A DNA stretch of 64,000 nucleotides from assembly GCA_050789255.1 (NCBI GenBank), contig JBOZRQ010000009.1:68628-132627 (forward strand). Reading direction: 5' to 3'. Below are positions 34,146-41,907 of the stretch, piece by piece; positions within the stretch are counted from its first letter, which is position 1; each line of letters starts with the position of its first letter. Source of the stretch: JBOZRQ01 sp050789255 (GTDB lineage: Bacteria > Bacillota > Sulfobacillia > Symbiobacteriales > Symbiobacteriaceae). Below the pieces are notes generated by a model, which searched no databases, had not been told where the DNA came from, and saw only the letters and a program-made list of their open reading frames with translations. Position numbers and translations under genes: made by a program.

Positions 34146-34976
34146 ATGTTTAACTTAGAGGGTAAAGTCGCGTTGGTGACGGGCGGGAGCCGCGGGTTGG
34201 GGCGGGCCGATGCCCTGGCGCTGGCCCGGGCGGGCGCCGACGTGGTGATTACCGATATTCTGGTCGAGAGCGATACGCAGGGGCAGGAGACCGCCGAGCG
34301 GTACGGCGCCCTGGCGCAGGTGATGAAGGCGACCGGGGCGGTCTATGCGGAGCAGACCCGGGATGAGATCCGCAGCATGGGGCGCCGTGCCGAGGCCTAT
34401 AAGCTCGACGTGACCGACCGGGAGGCCGTGGGCCGGGTGATGGCCCGGGTCCGGGAGGAGTTCGGCGGGGTACATATCCTGGTGAATAACGCCGGGACCC
34501 TGGACCACACCGCACAGATCGACCAGCAGAGCGACGAGCTCTGGGAGCGGGATCTGCGGGTCAACCTGACCGGCGCCTTCAACTGTGCGAAGGCCGTCTG
34601 GCCGACCATGAAGGCGCAGGGCTTCGGGCGGATCATCAACATGGCCTCCGTCGCGGGGACCATGGGCGGCTTCGGGCAGGCCTCCTACAGCACCACCAAG
34701 GCCGGGCTGCTGGGCCTGACCAAGACCCTGGCCCTGGAGGGCGCCAAGCACGGCATCACCTGCAACGCCATCATCCCCGGCATTATTGCGACGGAGGCCT
34801 ACAACACGGTACACCCCAAGATGCGGGAGCGCATGGAGGCGGTGACGGCCTTCAAGCGGCCGGGGCGCCCGGAGAATATCGCCCATGCGATCGTCTTCCT
34901 CAGCTCCGAGGAGGCCGGGTATATCACGGGCGTGGGTCTGAATGTGTCTGGTGGCATTGAGCTCTTTACCTTTTAG
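34146..34976 (+). CDS. Short-chain dehydrogenase/reductase (3-hydroxyacyl-CoA or 3-oxoacyl type)
   Basis: 276 residues. NAD(P) loop TGGSRGLGRADAL, NNAGTLD, and the catalytic Ser-Tyr-Lys in MASVAGTMGG and YSTTK. ~20 residues inserted after the second strand (VESDTQGQETAERYG) are typical of multifunctional-enzyme-type 3-hydroxyacyl-CoA dehydrogenases, which fits its place before a thiolase. ATG 34146 has AAGGAGG upstream. Confidence 0.88.
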   Translation: MFNLEGKVALVTGGSRGLGRADALALARAGADVVITDILVESDTQGQETAERYGALAQVMKATGAVYAEQTRDEIRSMGRRAEAYKLDVTDREAVGRVMARVREEFGGVHILVNNAGTLDHTAQIDQQSDELWERDLRVNLTGAFNCAKAVWPTMKAQGFGRIINMASVAGTMGGFGQASYSTTKAGLLGLTKTLALEGAKHGITCNAIIPGIIATEAYNTVHPKMRERMEAVTAFKRPGRPENIAHAIVFLSSEEAGYITGVGLNVSGGIELFTF

Positions 34977-34992
34977 ACAGGGGGTACTCTAG

Positions 34993-36105
34993 GTGGAAGC
35001 CTGGATTATTGATGCTGTACGAACCCCCACGGGCCGCAAGAAGGGGACCCTGTCCGGCATTCGGGCCGACGAGCTGGCCGCAGGAGTCCTGCGGGCCGTG
35101 GTCGACCGGAACGGGGCGGACCCGGCCCAGGTGGAGGATGTGATTCTGGGCTGCGTCACCCCGGTCGGGGAGCAGGGCTGGAACATTGGCCGACAGGCGG
35201 CCCTGATCGCCGGGTTCCCGCTGGAGGTGACCGGCGTGCAGCTGAACCGCATGTGCGGTTCGGGCCTGCAGGCGCTCCACTGGGCGGCGCAGGGGGTCAT
35301 GTCCGGCACCCACGACCTGATGATCGCCGCCGGCGCCGAGGCGATGAGCCGGGTCCCCATGGGCTCCGACGGGGGCGACCTGAGCCCGCAGCTCACCGAA
35401 AAGTACGAGATCGTGCCCCAGCACATGAGCGCAGAGATGATCGCCAAACGGTGGGGCTTCGTGCGCCGGGACCTCGACGAGTACAGCCTGGAGAGCCACC
35501 GCCGGGCGGCGGGCGCCCAGGCTGAGGGGCGCTTTGCCCGGGAGATCATCCCGGTCGGGGGGCTCAGCCACGACGAGACCGTGCGGCCCGACACCAGCCA
35601 CGAGAAGATCGCATCCCTGCCTGCGCTCTTTCCGCCGGACGGGGTGATCCACGCCGGGAACTCCTCGCAGATCTGCGATGGGGCCGCCGCCGTGCTCGTC
35701 GCCTCGCCGGAGAAGGCCAAGGAGTTGGGGCTGAAGCCCCGGGCCAAGGTGCGGGCCATGGCCCTGGCCGGGGTCGACCCGACCATGATGCTGCACGGCG
35801 TGATGCCGGCGACTGAGAAGGCGGTCAAGAAGGCCGGCCTGAGCCTGCAGGACATCGACCTGTTCGAGGTGAACGAGGCCTTTGCCAGCGTCCCGCTGGC
35901 CTGGATGAAGGAGCTCAGAGTGCCCTATGAGAAGCTGAACGTCAACGGCGGCGCCATCGCTTTGGGCCACCCGCTCGGCGCCTCCGGCTGCCGCATCACC
36001 GCCACGCTCCTGAGCGAGATGGAGCGCCGCGATGCCACCTTCGGGCTCGCCACCATGTGCATCGGCTTTGGCATGGCGATCGCCACGATCTTTGAGCGGA
36101 TGTAG
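34993..36105 (+). CDS. Acetyl-CoA acyltransferase (thiolase)
   Basis: 370 residues. It cleaves 3-ketoacyl-CoA or condenses acetyl-CoA. The nucleophile is the Cys in LNRMCGSGLQAL. The His and second Cys regions are GGAIALGHPLGASGCR and MCIGFGMA, where the last deviates from the common CxGGG form. GTG 34993 follows AGGGGG. It is the last gene of the cluster, ending 14 bp before a terminator. Confidence 0.92.
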   Translation: MEAWIIDAVRTPTGRKKGTLSGIRADELAAGVLRAVVDRNGADPAQVEDVILGCVTPVGEQGWNIGRQAALIAGFPLEVTGVQLNRMCGSGLQALHWAAQGVMSGTHDLMIAAGAEAMSRVPMGSDGGDLSPQLTEKYEIVPQHMSAEMIAKRWGFVRRDLDEYSLESHRRAAGAQAEGRFAREIIPVGGLSHDETVRPDTSHEKIASLPALFPPDGVIHAGNSSQICDGAAAVLVASPEKAKELGLKPRAKVRAMALAGVDPTMMLHGVMPATEKAVKKAGLSLQDIDLFEVNEAFASVPLAWMKELRVPYEKLNVNGGAIALGHPLGASGCRITATLLSEMERRDATFGLATMCIGFGMAIATIFERM

Positions 36106-36118
36106 CGTTGGATGCGAA

Positions 36119-36145
36119 AAGACCCAGCAGTCACTGCTGGGTCTT
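36119..36145 (+). terminator. Terminator of the fatty-acid cluster
   Basis: AAGACCCAGCAG and CTGCTGGGTCTT form a perfect 12-bp stem with a 3-nt loop and AAAA/TTG flanks. It could also serve the convergent lipoprotein gene. Confidence 0.85.
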
Positions 36146-36174
36146 GACCATTTTGGGGGTGTGCCCCGCTGGGC

Positions 36175-36945
36175 CTAGTTCCTGGGCACCCGGACCTTGC
36201 CGCCGATGTGGCTATAGTTGATGTCGCCACTGCCATCCCGCTCCACCGTGAAGTCGCCCTTCACATCGGTGGCCCGGATGCTGCCGGAGCCGTCCCGCAT
36301 GACCGGGAAGTTGCCGCCCACGTCGGACACATCGATGTCGCCGCTGTCGTCACTCTCCACGATGACGTCCTTGGCAACGCCGTCCACCGTGATGTTTCCG
36401 GAGTCGTCCCGCAGGACCACCTTGCCGCCCACGTTGCGGATGCGGATGTCGCCCGAGTCGTCCTGAATCGTTACGTCGCCTGCGACGTCTTCGATCTCGA
36501 TGCTGCCCGAGCCATCCGTCAGGTCCACGGCGGCTACGCCGGTGATCAGGGTGTCGCCGCTGTCGTCGTCCGCCTTGACGACCAGGCTCTCAGGGACCTC
36601 AAGGACCAGGTCGAGGTAGGCGGAGCGCCCGAAGGAGAGCCCGACGACCGAGGGAATCTGGGCTTCCACCCGCACCTCGTCGCCCCGGGTCTCGGTCCTC
36701 ACCTGGATGTCGCTCAGCATCTCCCGGTCGTTGGAGCAGGCGGTTCCCTTGACCTTGATCTCGGTCAGGCCGGGCTTCCCATGGACCTCCAGGGCGCCGG
36801 CCTTCCCGACGACCCTGACAGCCTTGACGTTCTCGGCGGGGACAGAGCCTTCGGTGGTTTGGCAGTTCATACTGGCGGGGTTCACTGAGCAGCCGGACAG
36901 CGCCAGGGCGCCCAGCGTAGTAAGTACGAGCAGCATACGTTTCAT
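36175..36945 (-). CDS. DUF4097-family lipoprotein with beta-helix repeats
   Basis: 256 residues. A lipoprotein signal (LALSGC lipobox, lipidated Cys ~19) is followed by a linker. About six repeats of ~20 residues then occur (DGSGSIEIEDVAGD, DDSGDIRIRNVGGK, DDSGNITVDGVAKD and similar), the right-handed beta-helix pattern of DUF4097 proteins. They are often called putative adhesins, but the role is unknown. No partner gene is adjacent. Confidence 0.85.
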   Translation of the reverse strand: MKRMLLVLTTLGALALSGCSVNPASMNCQTTEGSVPAENVKAVRVVGKAGALEVHGKPGLTEIKVKGTACSNDREMLSDIQVRTETRGDEVRVEAQIPSVVGLSFGRSAYLDLVLEVPESLVVKADDDSGDTLITGVAAVDLTDGSGSIEIEDVAGDVTIQDDSGDIRIRNVGGKVVLRDDSGNITVDGVAKDVIVESDDSGDIDVSDVGGNFPVMRDGSGSIRATDVKGDFTVERDGSGDINYSHIGGKVRVPRN

Positions 36946-37037
36946 AGCAGTAGGTTCCTCCCGTGGTTCATGTCATGGTCCCATCTTACCAGGACGCGCC
37001 ACGGGTCAAGTAGTAACCAGGGTCACCCATGACTGCG

Positions 37038-37311
37038 GTCACGGAGCCGTGACTCAGCGTGCCGACAAACCCCAGTTTGTCGGCACACGGTGCGTGTGCA
37101 TGCAAGCCGGCGCATAAGGGCGCCGGCGCCCCGTTGGGCAGGTCGGAGTTGACGTCCTGTCAACTCCTCCTCGGGTGCGTCTCCACCGGGTGTCGCTTGG
37201 CAGGTCGCCGATGGATGCGCCGGGCTTTCCCTTATGCACCACCTTGCATGTTGTGCGCACCATTCGCCGCCATAACCCGTTTGTCAGCGGCCTGAGTCAC
37301 GGAGCCGTGAC
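37038..37311. repeat. Long imperfect palindrome B with the same core hairpin as A
   Basis: The 16-nt terminal repeats (GTCACGGAGCCGTGAC, itself palindromic) lie at 37038-37053 and 37296-37311. Inner arms pair GACTCAGCGTGCCGACAAAC with GTTTGTCAGCGGCCTGAGTC, CATGCAA with TTGCATG, and GCATAAGGG with CCCTTATGC. The core at ~37138-37175 is CAGGTCGGAG, TTGAC, GTCCT, GTCAA, CTCCTCCTCGGG. The stop codon of the WYL gene is inside the right terminal repeat. It fills the 351-bp gap 36946-37296. Confidence 0.85.
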
Positions 37312-38283
37312 TCCCGTGTATGCGCTCACGACTTCGAGAGCCATTGCCACGACCTTCTCCCTGAGACCCTCCGGCGCCACGACCTGCCCGGCGCCGCCGA
37401 AGCCCAGGATCTGCTCGCAGGCTTCCTCCTCGCTCTGGAAGCGGATGGTCACGGTGGCCCAGCCTGACTCGTCGGGCTCGGCGGCCTCCTCCACGTGGGC
37501 GAAGCGGAGCTTATAGCGCAGGTGGCGCAGCAGATCGGCCCTGATCCGTAGGGTTGCGACGAACCGGGGCAGGCTGGTGACGAACTGGCTCGACGAAACT
37601 GCCCAGAAGGCGGCCAGGTCGAACTCGGCGGGCCTGACCGCAGGCTCGGGTGCGAGGGCGGCGCCCTTCACCCGGGAGACCCGGAAGGAGCGCGGCTCTC
37701 CTTCCACCGCTGCCACCAGGTACCACGTGCGCCCCTTGGCCACCAGCCCGAGCGGGTCCACCACGCGCTCGGAGGGCGTGCCGTCGCTTTTCTGGTAGCT
37801 CAGGTGGAGCTTGCGCTCCTGCCAGATCGCCTCCTGGAGCGCCGGCAGAAAGGTGACATCCTCACTGCTGCCCGTGGCGTGCCACGGCGCCCCATCTACC
37901 AAAATGCGCTGTCGCACGAACTCGGCGTCCTGCCGGGTCGGCGCCGGCAGGGCGGCCATCAGCCGGATCATGGCCGCCTCGGCGGCCTGGTCCAGGCCCA
38001 GGTCCTTGAGCACCCGGGGCGCCGGCGCCAGGAAGAGCGCCTGCACTTCGGCCTGGTTTAGCCCGGTCAGCCTGGTCTCATAGCCTTCCATCAGCGCCCA
38101 GCCGCCTCCGGTGCCCCGCTCGGCGGTCACAGGCACCCCGGCGGCGCTCAGCGCCTCCATGTCCCGGTGAATCGTCCGCTCCGAGACCTCCAGCCGCTGG
38201 GCCAGCTCCTTGGCGGTCATCCGTCGGTGCACTTGAAGCAGCAGCATGATCGACAGCAGCCGGTCCGCCCGCATTTTTCGCAT
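37297..38283 (-). CDS. WYL-domain transcriptional regulator with N-terminal HTH
   Basis: 328 residues. The N-terminal HTH_11 (AKELAQRLEVSERTIHRDME) and wing (TGGGWALMEGY) are followed by a WYL domain (LSYQKSDGTPSERVVDPLGL, then KGRTWYLVAAVEGE) and a C-terminal extension. YafY-like proteins of this type usually repress a neighbouring gene. The divergent SDR gene, 85 bp away across a dyad at 38293-38313, is the likely target. The last five codons lie in palindrome B. Confidence 0.88.
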   Translation of the reverse strand: MRKMRADRLLSIMLLLQVHRRMTAKELAQRLEVSERTIHRDMEALSAAGVPVTAERGTGGGWALMEGYETRLTGLNQAEVQALFLAPAPRVLKDLGLDQAAEAAMIRLMAALPAPTRQDAEFVRQRILVDGAPWHATGSSEDVTFLPALQEAIWQERKLHLSYQKSDGTPSERVVDPLGLVAKGRTWYLVAAVEGEPRSFRVSRVKGAALAPEPAVRPAEFDLAAFWAVSSSQFVTSLPRFVATLRIRADLLRHLRYKLRFAHVEEAAEPDESGWATVTIRFQSEEEACEQILGFGGAGQVVAPEGLREKVVAMALEVVSAYTGVTAP

Positions 38284-38292
38284 CCCTCACTT

Positions 38293-38313
38293 CTGTCACA
38301 TGTAATATGACAG
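38293..38313. promoter_or_regulatory. Dyad between the WYL and SDR genes
   Basis: CTGTCA-N9-TGACAG, with a further GTGTCA at 38318. It lies in the shared promoter region, just upstream of TATAAT at 38335-38340, so it is the best candidate site for the WYL regulator. Confidence 0.6.
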
Positions 38314-38368
38314 TCGGTGTCATGAATCCTGCTCTATAATGATCTCATCAACGAAGGAGGCAATGCGT

Positions 38369-39223
38369 ATGAGGCAACTAGAGGGGAAGGTAGCCGTGGT
38401 GACCGGCGCCAGCCGGGGCGGCGGCAAGGGAGTCGCACAGGTCTTGGGAGAGGCCGGGGCGACGGTGTACGTGGTGGGGCGGAGCACCCGCAGCGGCCAA
38501 ACCACCGAGAATCGAAACGAGACCATCGACGACACGGCGGAGTTGGTCACGCGATTGGGCGGTGCCGGAATCCCCGTCCGCTGCGACTTCACCGTGGATG
38601 AGGAGGTGCAGGCGCTCTTCGCCCGGGTGAAGGAGGAGCAGGGCCGGCTGGACATACTGGCTAACACCGTCTGGGGCGGTTACGAAGAGCGGCCCGGCGG
38701 AGGGATGTCAAACTTCAGCGACCCCTTCTGGGAGCAACCCTTCCAGCTCCGCTGGGACACCATGTTCACGGCGGGGGTCCGGGCCCGGCTGCTGGCGGCG
38801 GCCCTCGCCGCCCCGCTGATGATCCCGCAGCGGCAGGGGCTGATCATCAACATCTCCACCGGGGATGGCCCGATCTACCTCTCCAACATCTTCTACGACC
38901 TGGTGAAGCAGTCGACCGACCGGATGAGCTACGGGATGGCGATTGAGCTGAAGCCTTACAACATCGCCGCGATCAGCCTGACCCCGGGCTGGATGTACAC
39001 CGAGCGCATGGGCACCCTCTCGCCGGAGGATGCGGCCAAGACCGAATCCCCGCAGTACATCGGGCGGGCAATTCTGGCGCTGGCCACCGATCCGAAGGTG
39101 ATGGAGCGCACGGGCCGGGTCTTCAAGGCCGGCGACCTGGCTCGGGAGTATGGCTTCACGGATATCGACGGGCGTCAACCCCCGGCCTTCGTGATGCCGC
39201 CCGAGTATATCCGCACCCTATAA
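38369..39223 (+). CDS. SDR-family oxidoreductase, DHRS1-like
   Basis: 284 residues. GASRGGGKGVA is the cofactor loop, ANTVWGGYEE replaces the usual NNAG region (a DHRS1-group trait), and YDLVK gives the catalytic Tyr/Lys. ATG 38369 is 8 nt from AGGAGG; the ATG at 38363 is only 2 nt away and was rejected. Substrate is unknown. Probably controlled by the divergent WYL regulator. Confidence 0.85.
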   Translation: MRQLEGKVAVVTGASRGGGKGVAQVLGEAGATVYVVGRSTRSGQTTENRNETIDDTAELVTRLGGAGIPVRCDFTVDEEVQALFARVKEEQGRLDILANTVWGGYEERPGGGMSNFSDPFWEQPFQLRWDTMFTAGVRARLLAAALAAPLMIPQRQGLIINISTGDGPIYLSNIFYDLVKQSTDRMSYGMAIELKPYNIAAISLTPGWMYTERMGTLSPEDAAKTESPQYIGRAILALATDPKVMERTGRVFKAGDLAREYGFTDIDGRQPPAFVMPPEYIRTL

Positions 39224-39225
39224 CG

Positions 39226-39256
39226 AAAAGCTCCCCCTGCGCCAGGGGGAGCTTTT
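39226..39256. terminator. Bidirectional terminator
   Basis: AAAAGCTCCCCCTG and CAGGGGGAGCTTTT form a perfect 14-bp stem with a 3-nt loop. It serves the SDR and the convergent alcohol dehydrogenase genes. Confidence 0.93.
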
Positions 39257-39259
39257 ACA

Positions 39260-40426
39260 TCACAGCGACATGCGGTAGATCTCGGCGACGTCCTCCTTGG
39301 TCAGGCGCCGGATTCGGCCGATGGCGCCGTAGGTCGTCGCCTTCTCGGCCATCACCTCGATCTGATCGCTCCCGATACCGTAGTCCGCCAGGCGGGAGGG
39401 GGCGCCGATGCCCGTCCAGAACTGCCGCAGGCGCTCGATGCCCTCCAGGCCGACCTCGCCTGGCGACCGGCCCGCACCGTCGACGTCGAAGACCCGAACG
39501 GCCAGCTTGGCAAAACGGGCCGGGTTGGCGTCCAGCGTGTACCTCATCCAACTCGGGAAGAGAATCGCCAGCCCCCCGCCGTGGGGGATGTCGTAGACCG
39601 CCGAGGCGGCGTGCTCGATGGAGTGCGTCGCCCAGTCGCCGGCGGCGCCCATGGAGAGGATGCGGTTCAAGGCCATGGTGGAACAGTACATCAGCGTCTC
39701 CCGGGCCTCGTAGTCCTCAGGGTTGGCCAGCGCCTGGGGGGCGGCCTCAATCACCGTGCGGAGCAGCCCCTCGATCCAGCGGTCCTGGAGCGGGGTGTTG
39801 GGGAGATCGTGGAAGTAGGTCTCCAGGGCGTGGGACATCATGTCGACGATGCCATAGACGGTCTGATCCCGGGGGACCGTGAAGGTGTAGGCCGGGTCGC
39901 AAATAGAGAAGGCCGGGTAGCTGTAAGGAGGAGCGGCCCAGCCTACCTTCTCTTTGGTCTCCCAGTTGGTGATCACCGAGCCCGGGTTCATTTCCGAGCC
40001 GGTGGCCGCCAGGGTCAGGACGGTGCCGAAGGGCAGCGCCCCGGTCGCCTGTCCCCGCCTGGTGATCACCTCCCAGACGTCCCCGTCATACAGGGCGCCG
40101 ACTGCGATCGCCTTCACGCAGTCGATGACGCTGCCGCCGCCTACGGCGAGGATGAAGTCGACAGTTTCACGCTTGCAGATGCCGACGCCCTCCTGCACCG
40201 TGCGCAGGCGCGGGTTCGGCTCGACGCCGGGCAGCTCAAAGACCTCGGCGCCCGCCTCCCGCAGGATCCCCGTCACCTCATCATACAGGCCGGTCCGCCG
40301 GATGGAGCCGCCCCCGTAGACAAGCAGCACCTTCTTGCCGTAGCGTTCGATCTCCCGGGGCAGTTGGGCAAGCTGTCCTCGACCGAAAATCAGCCTGGTG
40401 GGGTTGTGAAAGACAAAGTTCTCCAA
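39260..40426 (-). CDS. Iron-containing alcohol dehydrogenase (butanol dehydrogenase type)
   Basis: 388 residues. The NAD(P) motif GGGSVIDCVKAI is present. Metal ligands are an Asp and His in GIVDMMSHALE and two His in ATHSIEHAAS and DIPHGGGLAI. The sequence groups with BdhA/YqhD-type enzymes, which reduce aldehydes. The start is TTG 40426 with GGAAGGG 12 nt upstream. The downstream edge meets the bidirectional terminator. Confidence 0.9.
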   Translation of the reverse strand: MENFVFHNPTRLIFGRGQLAQLPREIERYGKKVLLVYGGGSIRRTGLYDEVTGILREAGAEVFELPGVEPNPRLRTVQEGVGICKRETVDFILAVGGGSVIDCVKAIAVGALYDGDVWEVITRRGQATGALPFGTVLTLAATGSEMNPGSVITNWETKEKVGWAAPPYSYPAFSICDPAYTFTVPRDQTVYGIVDMMSHALETYFHDLPNTPLQDRWIEGLLRTVIEAAPQALANPEDYEARETLMYCSTMALNRILSMGAAGDWATHSIEHAASAVYDIPHGGGLAILFPSWMRYTLDANPARFAKLAVRVFDVDGAGRSPGEVGLEGIERLRQFWTGIGAPSRLADYGIGSDQIEVMAEKATTYGAIGRIRRLTKEDVAEIYRMSL

Positions 40427-40438
40427 AACAGCACGATC

Positions 40439-40476
40439 CCTTCCGGAGAATCTGCTTGGTCAGTCTCTCCGGAGGG
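40439..40476 (-). terminator. Hairpin between the MFS and alcohol dehydrogenase genes
   Basis: CCTTCCGGAGA and TCTCCGGAGGG form an 11-bp stem with one G-U pair and a 16-nt loop. On the minus strand GTTTT appears only ~15 nt later, so it may be a weak terminator or a processed hairpin. Confidence 0.5.
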
Positions 40477-40491
40477 ATCGCACAGTATGTG

Positions 40492-41757
40492 TTAATGCAC
40501 CACGGAGACCCGGGCCGGCTCATCGTCGCCGACCGGGGCCTCTCCCTCGTCGGGGGCGGTGATTTTGCCGTTGGGCACCATGCGCCAGACCAGCGCCAGA
40601 TTCGCCAGGCAGAGCACAGCGGTAATTGGGAACACAGCCCGGAAGCTGATCGACGCTGCCAGGGCGCCGCCCACCAGCGGGCCAAGGAAGTTGCCCACCT
40701 GCTGCGCCGAGGCGGACAGGCTGAAGACCCGGCCCTGGAACGACCGGCTCGACGCCACCTAGACCAGGGCGTTGCCCGCCGCAAAGACCCCGCCGGCGAA
40801 GCAGCCCTGCCCGAAGCGGAACAGCAGCAGCTGCCACCAGTTGGCCGCCAGCCCCTGCATGGTGTAGACTACAGCGACGCCACCCAGGCAGATCATCAGC
40901 ACCCGCTTGTAGCCGAGGCGGTCGCCCATGCGGCCCAGGTAGGGCGAGGCCATCACGGTGGCGATGCCGACCACGGAGAAGACCGCGCCGCTGAGGAAGG
41001 TGAGCAGGGAGGGCGGCACATTCAAGGTCTGCAGGTAGAGGGGGATGATCGGCTCGGCGTTCATAATCGAGAAGCACTGCACCATGACGACGAGCATCAT
41101 GGTGAGCAGGGTCGGGCTCGCCGCCACGACCCGGATGTCGTCCACCAGGCGGGATTCGGTCGCCTTCTTGGCAGGCGGCGTGTACTTTTCCTTGAGGAAG
41201 AAGATGAAGACGGCCGCCTGAATGAAGCAGGTGAGACCGTTCAGGAAGAAGATCGGCTGGTAGCCCATGAAGGTGGCCAGGAAGCCGCCCAGGAACGGGC
41301 CGAGGATGGAGCCGGAGGTGACCGCCGTCTGGATCATGCCCAGCATGTAGCCGGTCTGGCCCTTGGGCGTAATCGCCGTCATGTAGGCAATGCAGGCCGA
41401 CATGATGCCGAAGCAGGCGCCCAGCATGAGACGCAGGACGACCAGCTGCCAGGGATGGGTGGCGAGGCCCATCAGGGTGACCGCGACTCCCTGGCCGAGG
41501 GAGGCGCCGATCATGATGGGGCGGCGCCCCGTGCGGTCGGAGAGCCGGCCCCAGAAGGGTAGCGCCACAGCGGCTGCCACGTAGGTAGCGGAGAAGATCA
41601 CTCCGGTCCAAAGCTCAACGCTGTGTCCTGAGATCCCCATCTTTTGTACGTAGAGCGGCAGAAAGGGCATGACCAGGCTGAAGCCCATGTTGGAGATGAA
41701 CAGGGCGATCCAAATGAGCCAGAGACTACGGCGCCAGGGGGTCTCAGAGGACTGCAA
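40492..41757 (-). pseudogene. MFS drug-efflux-type transporter interrupted by an in-frame amber codon
   Basis: One continuous frame of ~421 codons encodes a 12-helix MFS transporter (motif A GRLSDRTGRRPIM, motif C-like GSILGPFLGG, a second motif A copy GRMGDRLGYKR). TAG at 40759-40761 splits it after GNALV. The frame then continues with VASSRSFQGRVFSLSASAQQVGNFLGPLVGG-type sequence, which is the normal helix 10-11 region. A CAG to TAG change would explain it. The truncated 332-residue product would lack the last helices. Alternatives are a base-call error or suppression. TTG start at 41757 with GAGGAA upstream. Confidence 0.85.
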
Positions 41758-41791
41758 CTACGACACTTCCTCGATCGATAGAGTTATTACT

Positions 41792-41815
41792 GACCTATTT
41801 TAAACGATTTAGGTC
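41792..41815. promoter_or_regulatory. Dyad upstream of the MFS gene
   Basis: GACCTA-N12-TAGGTC in an AT-rich stretch 35-58 bp before the MFS start. It is a candidate operator; no linked regulator gene is adjacent. Confidence 0.45.
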
Positions 41816-41869
41816 TATGAGTTCAGCCCCGAAACGCATAATGGGAAGAAATTCATTCGTGTAGCGAAG

Positions 41870-41900
41870 AAAATGCCCCGTGCAGGACTCTGCACGGGGC
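41870..41900 (-). terminator. Terminator of the Bce-like operon
   Basis: GCCCCGTGCA and TGCACGGGGC form a perfect 10-bp stem with a 6-nt loop, followed on the minus strand by ATTTTCTTC. Confidence 0.88.
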
Positions 41901-41907
41901 GGCTTGC

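Noticed and set aside
23024..37311. Palindromes at gene ends as integron attC sites
   Set aside because: The outer boxes do not match RYYYAAC/GTTRRRY, the ends differ among elements, and there is no integrase or cassette array.
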